Below, piece by piece: positions 48,351 to 59,539 of a DNA stretch of 64,000 bases; the first letter of the stretch is position 1, and each line of letters opens with the position of its first letter. The position numbers were made by a program, and so were the translations under genes. Below the pieces are notes generated by a model. That model did not search any database. It was not told the origin of the DNA and saw only the letters and a list, made by a program, of their open reading frames with translations. Source of the DNA: Nemophila menziesii (lineage: Eukaryota > Streptophyta > Magnoliopsida > Boraginales > Hydrophyllaceae); assembly GCA_029959085.1 (NCBI GenBank), contig JARWIR010000002.1, forward strand, positions 63,108,154 through 63,172,153. Reading direction: 5' to 3'.

Positions 48351-49644
48351 GAATATAATATGCAAAAAAAATATTACACACAAATATATAGGAATAAAGA
48401 AGATAATATACAAAAAATGAATACACACCTGCTAAAAAGTTCTCTACTCGGTGATGACTAAATTTAAAAGAGTTGTGAAAAAATTGCCTAGAACCACGAA
48501 ACAAGGTCATAATATATTATAATATATTAGAATAGATGATGGATTTGGCATTAGGTGTATATAAAATGTTATACTTGAATATTGTGAAACTCATTATATG
48601 ATATATATAATTGAGCCAAAATAATATGGTGGAATTTAATTTTTCATTTATTTTTGGAGGGAATAAAGGTAGAGATAGCGAAATTTGAATTAGGTACCTA
48701 AGAGATAATCGGTATATAAAATATCAGATAATGTAGTTCATATTTAAACTAAGATAAACATGTATGATTCTTGTTAAAGATAAAGATTGAACTTATAAGA
48801 TGTTGTAGAAGATAATCATTGGAGACAAGTATTAAGTAGTGTAGAATATATTTAAACTAAAAGTTAGATAGCTCTTCACTCATGAAAATTAGTCATCAAT
48901 TATTTATATCTTTACCATTCTTAGTTTTATTAACAATGTCTTCTAATATTTTTGCCTTATAGCTCTGCTTTTAAATAACGTATATAGGGAGTATAAGAGA
49001 TATCTTTTGAGCAATTATTAGCGTTGACTATTCAAATCAATATTAAAGAGTATAATATGTATAAATAAACATGATCAATTAAAATGTAAAATAGCGATAT
49101 TACTTATGAATATCATTATATCACTTCAAAATCGTACTACTATATTGTTCTATGATGCTTTCATCTTCTCATGCATGCAAGTAAAAGTTAAGGGGATCAA
49201 AACATCAATTCTTTATTTACCCTATGCAAGATATTTATTTTATTTCTTTTAGTCAAACGAAATAATCATTAAAAAGTTCTAAAAAAGACCAAGCTTACAA
49301 TAAAATCAACCTATGTCGTGAGCTCATAGTCCTCATAACCCCAATAACCCTTTTAATATCTAACATAAACCTTTTACATATATTTTCAAATAAAAAACAA
49401 CACACTATTTTAAGGTAAGAAATTATGCAATAAAACCTTTTATTCTGTTAATTATAATTACATTAGATTCTTTATAAGTACCATACGAGTTATCAAGTAA
49501 ATTAAAAGGTTTTTTTTATTAATTTGGCTAAACTTGATAACTGTAATTAAGAATCGAATATAATTTCTTTCATGGTGTCCTTAATGTATAATTCTACAAT
49601 TCTTTTAATTAAGAAACTGAAATTGGTTATTTAATGCATTTAAT

Positions 49645-50360
49645 AGTATATTGAAATATTTAAACCAAAATAAAAAAAATACTATATATATAAAAGTTTG
49701 ACATAATATTAGGCACTCAAAATGCATTATTTGAGATTAGCAATATAATATGCATATCTTTGTTTTCTTATATGTATAGTTAATTGACTTATATAAGATA
49801 TGGTAAAAGAGAATTTAAAGTTTAATTTGTTCAAAACAGAATCATTATCTTAGCATGATCAAATCATCATTTCATTTCAACTATATGTGTTAAGACATTA
49901 ACAATGCTAACATATTTCACTATATTATTTCACATGCACACGGTATAGTAAAATATGTTTATAGGAAGAATGACTTACCATACATAATTGAAATTCAATG
50001 TTCGTCAATCCTTATCATGCTAAGATAACAATTATGTATTGAACAAATAAAAAATCAATTACACTTGCACAATTTTTTTATATAAGTCAATTATCTACAC
50101 ATATACAAGCACTCTATATAAGTTTTCAAAATAAAACAAAAATATGCATAATACATTAATAATATTGAATAATGCATTTTGGGTTTCCTAATATTATATT
50201 AAACTTTTATTTATATAATATCTTTTATTTTGGTTAAAAATATTTCAATATAATTTTTAACCCCTGCCACATCATGTTTTACATTTTTCAAGTTTAGTTC
50301 CAAATGTATATGATTTTTAAATTAACTTCAACATATTGGGTACCACTTGATTGTATTATA
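49645..50360. repeat. Long imperfect palindrome, copy 2 (left edge lost)
   Basis: Matches 22795-23592, with the central stem near 49909-49957. About 100 bp of the outer left arm is missing, because a deletion joins TTTAATAG directly to TATATTGAAATATT near 49645. Confidence 0.75.
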
Positions 50361-50400
50361 AAAAGAATAGTATTATTTGAAAATAAATCATATATGTAAT

Positions 50401-50486
50401 AAATCAACATACTAGTAATTAAACAATAAATTATGTTTATAATAAATCAACATACTAGTAATTAAACAATAAATTATGTTTATAAT
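50401..50486. repeat. 43-bp perfect tandem duplication
   Basis: Two adjacent copies of a 43-base unit starting AAATCAACATACTAGTAATT. Copy 1 (near 23640) has only one, so this is a recent slippage or unequal-exchange event. Confidence 0.9.
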
Positions 50487-50807
50487 AAATCAACACATTA
50501 TTTATTTCATGTACCTTTCAATAATTGCACTTTATATATTAGTCCTTATAAAAGTTCATCAAAAATAAAATATAAAAATATAATAGGTATTCCAAAAAAA
50601 AAAACCTCTAAGTTATTTAATGTTTAATTGTTAAAAATAATACAAAAAAATAATATACATAAATTAAAAAATTAAAAAGTTAAAAAACTAAAATAATACT
50701 AAGAATATTTAAAAATATACATAAACCCAGAAATGTTTCTTAGTGGTTGGTAGTGTAAATTTAACTTGTAAGTAATAAATATGATTGTATACCTTAGTTG
50801 TATGCAA

Positions 50808-51001
50808 AACATAATAACTTTTTTTTTTTGATGACGAGGGTTCCCGGACTTACACCCGACTAGTCCCCCGGGAGTTTCGGACCTTGGAAACTTTCCAAAT
50901 ATAATACTTTCTTCCACCAGAGGGATTCGAACCATGTACCTCAAAGTACCTGTACCTCTCACTTGAGAGACAGAGCCCTGGCCTGGTTAACATAATAACT
51001 T
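50808..51001 (-). mobile_element. tRNA-derived SINE with 13-bp target-site duplication
   Basis: The body at 50821-50988 is flanked by identical AACATAATAACTT at 50808-50820 and 50989-51001. On the minus strand it begins AACCAGGCCAGGGCTC and has a consensus-like pol III B box, GGTTCGAATCC (50923-50933). A GC-rich middle with CCCGGGGGACTAGTCGGG follows, and it ends ATCAAAAAAAAA. An A-box-like region lies in the CTCAAGTGAGAGG segment. Its base composition is strikingly richer in G and C than the flanks. The related copy at 61130-61380 lacks it (ATATGCAATAAGTTGTCC at the same place), giving an empty site. It encodes no protein; mobility depends on a LINE reverse transcriptase in trans. Confidence 0.93.
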
Positions 51002-51499
51002 GTCTAAAGTAACAAATAAAAAATAAATTAAGTAATTAATAATCATTCAGTCTAAATATACCAGGATTTTCGTATGGGCCAAAAAATAATTAAATTTTAT
51101 GGAGAATAATTTTCGATAGTAAAATAAAAACTTTTCTAACTGTTGTGAGGAAAATACACCATAAATTCAAAAAATATTTCAATTACATCTACTAATAACT
51201 CATAAAATTGAAAGACACTATGATTTAATTATATATCAAATCATGAAATCAACTCATACTTACAAAACATATGATAATAAGACCTATAGCAAACTTAACC
51301 ATTCCTCAATGTTTATGTGATCTCTCGGCCTTCAAGTTTAAGTCAAACCAAAGCACATTTAAGATTTTTATTCAAATGTAAAAAAACCTAAAAGGAATAG
51401 GACAAAAAGTATAACATCCAACTAACAAACACAAATTAATGGTCAAATATAGTCCATTCAAATAAGGGGAATTTGGAAACAAACATATATATTGTAAAT

Positions 51500-51848
51500 T
51501 GAAATTCAAATTATTAATGTTTTATAATCCATTCAAAAAAGGGGCATTTCATAAAACATATATATTGTAAATTAAAATTAAAATATTAAATGTTTTCAAT
51601 AAAAATTTATTAAATTATAAAACTCACTTAATGAAATAGATTTATATAAGCAATCACTTAATATAATCATATGAATATAAAAATTATGATTTTCAAAATA
51701 AAATCACATCTAAGAACTATTATGAAATTATAACCATTTTTTAAGCCATTAAGCAAGGATTCAGAACCATAACTATAGTAAGCACATCAAATTTGAAATA
51801 ATTGAACATTATTCAAAACCAGACTAACAAGGTTGAAAAATTGTTTGT
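51500..51848. repeat. Flanking direct repeat, left member
   Basis: Similar to 54490-54835 in the same orientation; landmarks include AAAACTCACTTAATGAAATAG and the CACTTAATATAATCATATG run. The two members bracket the 2.6 kb block holding the copia remnant. Copy 1 has this segment once (about 23930-24130). Confidence 0.65.
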
Positions 51849-51861
51849 ATACAAAAGGAGT

Positions 51862-52483
51862 ATTTTGTACTTGAGAAGAAAATAAAGAACTTATTGAATC
51901 TGAAGCACCATATCTTAAGAATATTAATACAAGACCTGAATAACATTCTCCAAAACAAAATTCAAATCATTTAATTCTTCACCAATACAAAGACACTTAT
52001 ATTGTGTCAAACATGTACTTTGTAATCTTTGAAGAACCACTAATATAGGATTATTATACTCAAGAAACTCACAATAATGTTTAATTGGGTACGCAGATGC
52101 TGGTTATGTATCTAAAACATGCAGAGGGAGATCTCGTATTTCATTTTATGTAGAACATCGAGAATGTGTTTGATTAAAGTATTCGGTTCAACATATTTAT
52201 AATCAATGTCATCTATCAAGCAATGAAAATTCAACCATACTGTACGAAGATTATTTTGCATGTATTTATCAAATAAAGGAAAATATATTTAATGTGATAA
52301 AATCAAGCATATTTTACCAAAGTTTTTTTCATGCATGAGCTTTTAAAGAAAGGAAGTTTGTCATGTATTAAATTTAATCAATTTATAACATTGAAGACTT
52401 GTGCCACGAAAATGTTTGAAAGATTAATATAATATTTTGGGATGCTTTGACTTAGATATTTATCTTAACTTGTACACATGAAG
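51862..52483 (+). pseudogene. Ty1/copia pol fragment, end of RT and RNase H, broken
   Basis: Plus-strand pieces in order match the 3' end of plant copia pol: EENKELIESEAPYL, SSPIQRHLYCVKHVLCNL, RTTNIGLLYSRNSQ, CLIGYADAGYVSK, then TKVFFMHELLKKG and TKMFERLI. These correspond to the 'PYLSAIGAL...TRPDI', 'RYLRGTT-GL-YS', 'YADAGYLSD' (RNase H) and 'KHI-PKFF-THELQK' segments. Several frame breaks are TGA where Arg (CGA) is expected, or TAA where Gln (CAA) is expected, and a short deletion removes part of the PYL-to-TRPDI segment. Typical copia post-pol sequence and a polypurine tract follow. The 5' nine-tenths of the element is absent. Confidence 0.85.
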
Positions 52484-52583
52484 GGGAGATAGTACTTTTT
52501 ATATTCTTTTTCCTTTGACTAAGTTTTGTCCTACCATCATGTTATTTTATGAGGCAATGTCAAGTCCATATTTTAAATAATAA

Positions 52584-52594
52584 CCAAGGGGAAG
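52584..52594 (+). other. Polypurine tract of copia remnant
   Basis: CCAAGGGGAAG directly precedes the LTR start, as in plant copia elements where the tract primes second-strand synthesis. Confidence 0.7.
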
Positions 52595-52878
52595 TTTTAA
52601 TATGTATAATATTTGTTCTTATTTTTGTTCTGCGTGAATAAAGAATATGCACACTTACTCATGTAGACCCCCAAATAAGCCAGAACTAAGTTACCCAAAT
52701 TCGAGAGAAATTCAAACATTGTACATCCAAAACTGAAGAAAAATGTTTTTTTCAGTTCAGCTAACCAGTTAACCAATCTCGTTAGTATATATTACAAATA
52801 ATAGTAGAAATGTTTGTAACATCAATATATATTCTTTTGCAACACATTCTTTGTTCTTATATTATTCCATCGTTAACA
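52595..52878 (+). mobile_element. Copia LTR (about 284 bp)
   Basis: Begins TTTTAATATG (probably TGTTAATATG originally) after the polypurine tract and ends CGTTAACA, giving inverted TGTTAA...TTAACA termini. The following TGGTAG resembles the start of the usual copia PBS (TGGTATCAGAGC), which would be odd after a 3' LTR. Confidence 0.7.
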
Positions 52879-54489
52879 TGGTAGTGTAAGGTTTTCATTT
52901 TCCAAAATAAAGGTCAATTGATCGGTTACCAATGATACACTTTTTCAAGCTTAAAATGATCAATCTCCTTATGTTTATATACTTACTAACATTTTATGTT
53001 TTATGAGATAGAAATTGACCCCCATTAATGCATGATGGGTTAAAAATACAAAAAAAATACAACACTAATTTTTATTGAAAATTGTTTGGAACACTAAATA
53101 AAAGGAAATGATCGCCCAACACGTGACATAAACAAAAAAGAACTAACAAATTCAAACAAATCAACAAACAACATTTCTAACATCCGCATGTCACTAATGA
53201 ACTGCTCATAAGACTAACATGTCATGATCAAGCGTCTTAGTATAAATCACATGAACAAACCAGACTTCCTAAATTCTAACGTGATGCACCTTCCAAGAAA
53301 TTCTTTATTGTTGATTTCATTCAAAGTCTTTGTGTTATCTCTAGTATCATAATAATATATGTACATGAGGTTCATATCTAGATGTCAACTAATACTTTCA
53401 TCGGGGCTAACCAAAGTTATCCATCAAAAAATACAAAATAAGTAAAATCATTGAACTAAACAAAAATCATATATATATATATCAAAAATAGTATTTATAA
53501 TTTTGAGATTTGATGCGAAAGTAGGTATAGTAATTCCTTCACATGAAGATTACTTACCATAAACTTTAAAATATTGGTGCCGGCTAGCGAAGAAGACTAA
53601 ATGATCCAAACTAAAAATCATTATTTTTCTGTTTATTATGTACATCTATGATATTTGTAGAGAATGTAACAGTGAACTCAGCCCAAACAGCTTCAGCAAT
53701 TATGAGACCACGTTGGTGAATTTGAAGAAGGTGAAATGGGAGGGGACACCGATGAATTACCCAAAAAATAATCAAACTTCATGGTAATAGTTTTCAGCAT
53801 AAACTGATATTGTATATGTTGATTTTGAATCTCCCTCAAAGCACTTTGTGTCTGTCTTTATCATAACTTATAATCAAGGTTCTTGTTTACTGAAATATCA
53901 TAACCAATAATCTGTTATGTAATTAAAAAAATATACATTAATGTGATGAAAAATAATAACAATCATAGAATTTCAATTAATCAAAGTATTCTAGTTAGAA
54001 ATATATTTAAGTAAGAAATCTAAACAATATTTGTTGGTATATTGGTTTTTTTCTTGGTCATTGTAGTGTGTTTGGAAATCAACCTAACAAATGATTATAG
54101 TGGAAATATTATTAATCAGATATGAATTTTCATACTAAACTAAACTAATTTATTGACAATCTCAATTTGCATAGTAAATTCAACTAAGCCAATGAAAAAA
54201 TTTAACTGATTCAATGATAAACGGAATAGTAAACCCCTAATTCCTCCATTTTTTTCTAACTAATCATTTATATGGATAAGAAAAGTATAAATACATATTT
54301 TAAAACATAAACCTCACAATTTATTCAGAAATAATTAACAAATGTCATTCAACCAAAATGAACAAGAATTTAAATCTGTAAAAATTCCCAATTGAACTTG
54401 TGAAAACATTGAAATCAAAACTTACAACTAATTAGTTTCTTTATCGTTAAGTAATTAGTAATCTTATTTACAAAATTACACATACATAA
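52879..54489. other. No confident feature after copia LTR
   Basis: The first 30 bases (TGGTAGTGTAAGG...) may be a decayed copia primer-binding site. The rest is AT-rich with no sustained frame. A stretch at 53740-53800 weakly resembles 51070-51120. No terminal repeats recognised. Confidence 0.35.
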
Positions 54490-54835
54490 ATAGAAATAAA
54501 AGTTCAAAATCAATAAAACATATTGTAAATAAAAAATAAAATTATTCATTTTTTCAATAAAAATTAATTGAATTATGAAACTCACATAATAAAGTAGATC
54601 TATACATGCAGTCACTTAATATAAAAAGTAGGATTTTTTAAAATAAAATCATATCTGAAGACTATTATGAAACCCTAGTATGTCTCCTTTATAGCAATTA
54701 TAAAACCCATTAAGCAAAGATTTGGAACCTTAACCATATTAACCACATCAAATATGAAATCGTTGAATATTATTAAAAACCAGACAAAACAGACTTACAA
54801 GGCCGGAAAATTGTTTGTTTATTACCTGAAAAATG
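54490..54835. repeat. Flanking direct repeat, right member
   Basis: Pairs with 51500-51848. After it the alignment with copy 1 (24130 onward) resumes through TTACCTGAAAAATGATTT. Confidence 0.65.
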
Positions 54836-56879
54836 ATTTAAAAATTGAACATCATTGAACATGCTCTTTTTTTCTAATCATTTTAGAAAAGAAGGAGATA
54901 TCTGAGTTTGAGAGAGATAGGTGGAATATAAGATAGGTTTTGTGAGAGACTGTGATAAAAAATGAAAAGTGTAGGTCTTGAAACAAAGTAACGTGTCATC
55001 TTATGGGCTGAAGAATAGAAGGCTAGAAGAAACTCATGGTTTGGCAAAACAAAGAAAATGAATTTTAGGACCCTAACGGGCCATCGATTGGAAGGGTCAG
55101 TTTTACGCGTCTACTTTGTTACATAATTAGAAAATGTTGTATAAAAATAATAAAAAATATTATAGGCAAAATAAGTTAAAAATATAACTAAAGTATAAGT
55201 ATAACCTTAAATCAGACACTTTTAAATTTTATTGTAATCTTTAACTTTTAAAAAACAAATGTAAATTTGATGGTCTATAAATTTATAATTCCTTTGGTTA
55301 AATACTCAAAATATCATTAAACCTCATTCTCTTTATCCTAAGAGTCCAACTCTTTTTTATGCATTAAAAGGTTCATACATAGTTTATATTTGTTTAATCA
55401 TCGAAATATGTTTTTGTTTGATAATTTTATACATGAAGATATTTGTTCTTGCAACTATATGATTAATTTAGTTACAAACGAATGCATATGAAGACTATCA
55501 TATTTTATAGAAACTCCATTTGTAGTGATGGTAACTATGTAGTATTATCATATAATACCATTTTTGTCTGAACTAAAAAAATATTATTGGCACCCCAAAA
55601 CAAACAATCGCAAACATATACACATTCTTATGATACTGTGAATATGACACTAAAAAAATGACCACGTTTGCAAAAAATAAAAAAACTTTTATGTCATTAA
55701 ATCAAAGATACTTACATCATGTGACATATTATCTTTATATAATTCCACACATACATATATAAATAAAAAGTGACCATAATTTAATTTAGCTAAAAATACC
55801 CAACTGACATTCAAATTTATCTACAAAACCTTTAAAAAGTAATTAAGATACCCCTATTATATATGGATTACCCTAAAATTAAAAAACACGTTAATATAAA
55901 ACAAAGAAAGCCTAAAATACCGAAAACAAAAACTAAACCTATCAAACACCATGAATTCTTGCCCCTCTGTCCCCAGCCTTTGTCCTTCAACACCCGTTCA
56001 CGGTGTCACTCCAACCCCATTGAATTACCGCTGCCATTCATGGAGCCACCCCAGCACTATCATTGTCACATTTTATCCATCACCATCACAACCACATCAA
56101 ATACTCTTTATCTCATACGATGTTAAATAAAGGAAGGTTTCATCCCAAAATTCTTTTCTTGAGCAAATTCGTCAAATGTTCAATATATAGAAGTAGGTGA
56201 ATCACCACCTCCTTTTAATACTCACCAACACTATTGCTCTATGTTTACACGACTCATAGTTGCAACCCTCCCTCCCTCTATAACCACCATTACCACCATC
56301 AACCTCTATGTAACACCATAAAAGCACCACAAACGCAATATCTATATTCAACATCAAAAAATAAAAATTCTCTTTTTTCAACTAATCAAATGATAACATT
56401 GGTATTTCACAAGTAGTGTTCGATAAAATCACCAAGCCAATTTTCAATTTTATTTTCCCCTTTTATCGGTAATTCTATCCCCTGGACTCCATTGCCATTT
56501 AATAGAATTTCTCTTCTATCAGCGAAATCGAGTCTAGGATTTCAATTCTAACTTTGAAGAAATTTACATGTAATGTGATTTCTCTTCTCTGCTAATCATT
56601 TAAAATTATATATGGAATAACTAATTGATTTTTTGTGAGACTCTAATTTAATCAAATGCTAGCATTCTTTGTCTGGATCTCCTATTCGATAATTCAACAT
56701 TTAACATTTTACACTCTTTCCGAAAAACTCAAATAATTTAAATCGAATTCACTTGGTAAATATATAATTTTAAAATTTAACGTATAAATATAGGTGGTAA
56801 TTGAAGAAAACTCATGGACTAGAGAAACATAGACTTGCACGTCAAACAAATATGTGGTACAAGATATATTGATCAAAAG

Positions 56880-57243
56880 GGGACGATATGAGTTATGATG
56901 AGTTTGAAACGATGTTGCAGATGTGGGGAAGTAATGATTTTGAGGTATAACCTATTGAATATGATTTTTCTATTTTAAATATGTTAAATAAAATTAACTT
57001 AAAAACAACCAAGATTAGTTGTGGGAAAAAAGAATAGAGATAAGTAGGGACATCCTTACAAATAGCTATCAACAGCTGCTGGATGTAATGTTTATCGTAT
57101 TTTTTATCGTTTACCTTGAAGAATATTATATTCATATTATTAACTAATGTTTTGGTTTTTTATAGGATCTAGAGGAAGAAAGAACAGAGTTTCAACAAGA
57201 TTCATTGGCCGATCGTTGCACTCTTACACCTACCCCTCAATTT
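56880..57243 (+). pseudogene. Possible two-exon gene fragment, unrecognised
   Basis: The plus strand reads DDMSYDEFETMLQMWGSNDFE up to a GT at 56945. After an AG at 57164-57165 (preceded by a T-rich tract) the same phase continues DLEEERTEFQQDSLADRC and TLTPTPQFRS, then a stop near 57243. The composition is protein-like and acidic, and the implied 221 bp intron is AT-rich with proper GT...AG ends. Upstream of the first piece an in-frame TGA appears. Exon-intron reading is inference; I cannot assign a family. It begins immediately after the right edge of copy 2 and has no counterpart after copy 1. Confidence 0.35.
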
Positions 57244-57639
57244 AGAAGTTAAAGAATAAGCACAATGTAGCTGAATTTTATAGCAAAATTAAATTGAAAT
57301 AGAAGGTAGATTAGAAGGATTAGTGGTTCCATCGATGCATGGTAAGCTAGAATGTTGTGTGCAATTTAATAATTATAATTTTTTACTAACAGTTTTCCTC
57401 AGCAAACGGGATTCTAGACGTCCATCATATATAACCTTTTTTCTTATTTGTGTAGATAAATTATGTTTTTCTATTTTTTCGTTTATAATACTTATGACCC
57501 CCTCTTTGTCATTTTTACATAAATCTTTACTAGTATTGCTAGGAAATTATATAAGTTCCACTGGAGCCCAGCTAACAAGTGCTTAGTACACAACCTTTTG
57601 TTCAGCTTGTTTAAAGATTTCTTCACCTTAGACACTTTC

Positions 57640-59420
57640 TACATACGAAACCTTATTGAGATAAAAACTCTAGTGTAACTAAATTGATTTCATAGTTGCA
57701 GTATAAAATAATTAAACAAAATCATATTGGATGATTTGTCAAATATATACATAACTAATACCTTTAAATACACAAAAATATGAGTTGATTCTTAGGATAA
57801 GGAAAATGAGGTTCAAATATGTTTTAAATAATTAACTCATGGAATTATAAATTTATAGACCATAAAATTTATATTCGTTTTTTTTACATTAAAGATAACT
57901 ATAAAATTCGAAGGTTTTTGGTTTAAGGTTATATCATTAGTTTACGTATATTTTAAACTTATTTTGTTTATTATATTTGTTACACAATATTTTTTTCATC
58001 ATGTATGATAAGTGTATTAATTTTTAAATCAGCAATGTTTAAGTTTATATCTAATCGAATATTTCTTTTATTTTATTCATTATTTTTTTATATCCGTATT
58101 TTTTTAAATATTCATAATATAATTCAGTATTTTAGATTTGTATATATTATTTTTTATAATAATAAATAAGTAACTTATAGATCTGTTTTTTAGAATTCCT
58201 TTTAGATTTTGTTTTTATATTTTATTTTCGATGTCTTTTTATATGAACTACTATATAAAGTGTATTAGAAAAAGATACATGTAATGAATGTTGTGTTGAT
58301 TTATTACAGACCTAATTTTTGTTTGATTACTATTGTGTTGATTTATTACATATATATTTAATTATTACATATAAAATGTATTTTTGAATAATACTACTTA
58401 GCATGTCACATAATACATTTGTCTGTGTCATACAATAGTAAGAATGACTTACTATACATAATTGAAATGTAATAATCATCGATCTTGATCATGCTAAGAT
58501 AACGATTTATGTGTATTAAACGAATAAAATATTAAGTAATCTAGTATAATTCTTTATATAAGTCAATTATAAATTTTTAAAAGAAAATAAATATATACAT
58601 AATTAATTAATAATCTCACATAATGAATTTTGAGTTCCTAATATTATATATGTTCATCAAACTTTTATTTTTTTAATATGTTTATTATCTTCGATTAAAA
58701 TATTTTAATTTACATTTTTACCCCACAACATCATGTTTTAGATTTTCAAATTAAGTTTCAAATGTAAATGATTTTCAAATTTATGGCAAATAATTGGTAC
58801 CACGTAATCGCATGATAAAACAATCAATGACATTTTAATAATTATATAATAATAAGGGCTAGTATTAATTATTTTTATAAATATAATTATCTCTTATCAA
58901 TTTTTGTAATATTATTGAGTAATTTTGAAATTTGGATAAATATTAGGATAGAGTAGTTAAATTTGAGCTAATGAAAAAAAATGGGATAAAAATGGTACTA
59001 CCCAAGTTATTTCCATTCTTTGCTATATCCATAAAATCCATTAATCTCTAATATAAGAGAAAGATTTTTCTTTCCAAACATAAGTGAAAGTTGAATATGT
59101 GATGATTTCTGTGATATGTAAACGACAACTAATTTTAATTTCTTAATTAAAAGAATTATAAAATATACATATAAAGATCTTGAAATAAAAATACTTCTAA
59201 TCTAACGAAATAACACACATCATATTTTTTTAAGAATCTATTTTGATTATAATTAAACTAGTAAAAGGTTATACTGTATAATTTCTTATCTTGAAGCACA
59301 ATCACCTTTTATGGAGTTTAAATTTTCAACATCTCTCTAAACGATTATTCAAATTTCACAAAAACACATAGAAGTGCATTGTTTGTTAAAGATATGAAGA
59401 AGGATGAAATTTCATGTTGA
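57640..59420 (-). repeat. Palindrome-bearing repeat, inverted copy (C3)
   Basis: Reverse-complement match to about 22200-24900, with internal deletions. Landmarks in reverse include TTTATAGACCATAAAATTTA (57854) and ACACTTTATATAGTAG (inverted near 58245). Only one palindrome arm remains (58425-58815), while the flanks of the missing arm are present. It faces C4 across a spacer of about 120-250 bp. Confidence 0.75.
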
Positions 59421-59445
59421 AAAACATAAATGGGTGATGCGTATA

Positions 59446-59521
59446 TATATATATATATATATGTGTGTGAATATAAGATTTACAATTTATAGTCCAATTT
59501 CATATATATATATATATATAT
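59446..59521. repeat. TA-rich spacer between inverted copies
   Basis: (TA)n runs at about 59446-59461 and 59502-59521 lie between C3 and C4. The sequence between them (TAAGATTTACAATTTATAGT) is not found in the other copies. Confidence 0.8.
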
Positions 59522-59539
59522 ACTACATAAATGGTCGTC

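Larger units (their letters stand above)
41568..56862. repeat. Large interspersed duplication, copy 2
   Basis: Same-orientation counterpart of 4582-26095, about 36 kb away. It lacks the four copy-1-only blocks but has its own insertions: a SINE at 50821-50988 and a 2.8 kb block at about 51848-54612 containing a copia remnant. The left edge lacks LTR B, as expected if element B joined copy 1 after the duplication. The right edge at about 56862 matches 26095. Confidence 0.8.

Noticed and set aside
50921..50940. A tRNA gene suggested by GATTCGAACC
   Set aside because: Only the B box is tRNA-like; there is no cloverleaf, and the target duplication and poly(A) identify a SINE.
57323..57586. 87-codon plus-strand frame
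   Set aside because: T-rich and without recognisable motifs; no second copy is available to test for frame conservation.
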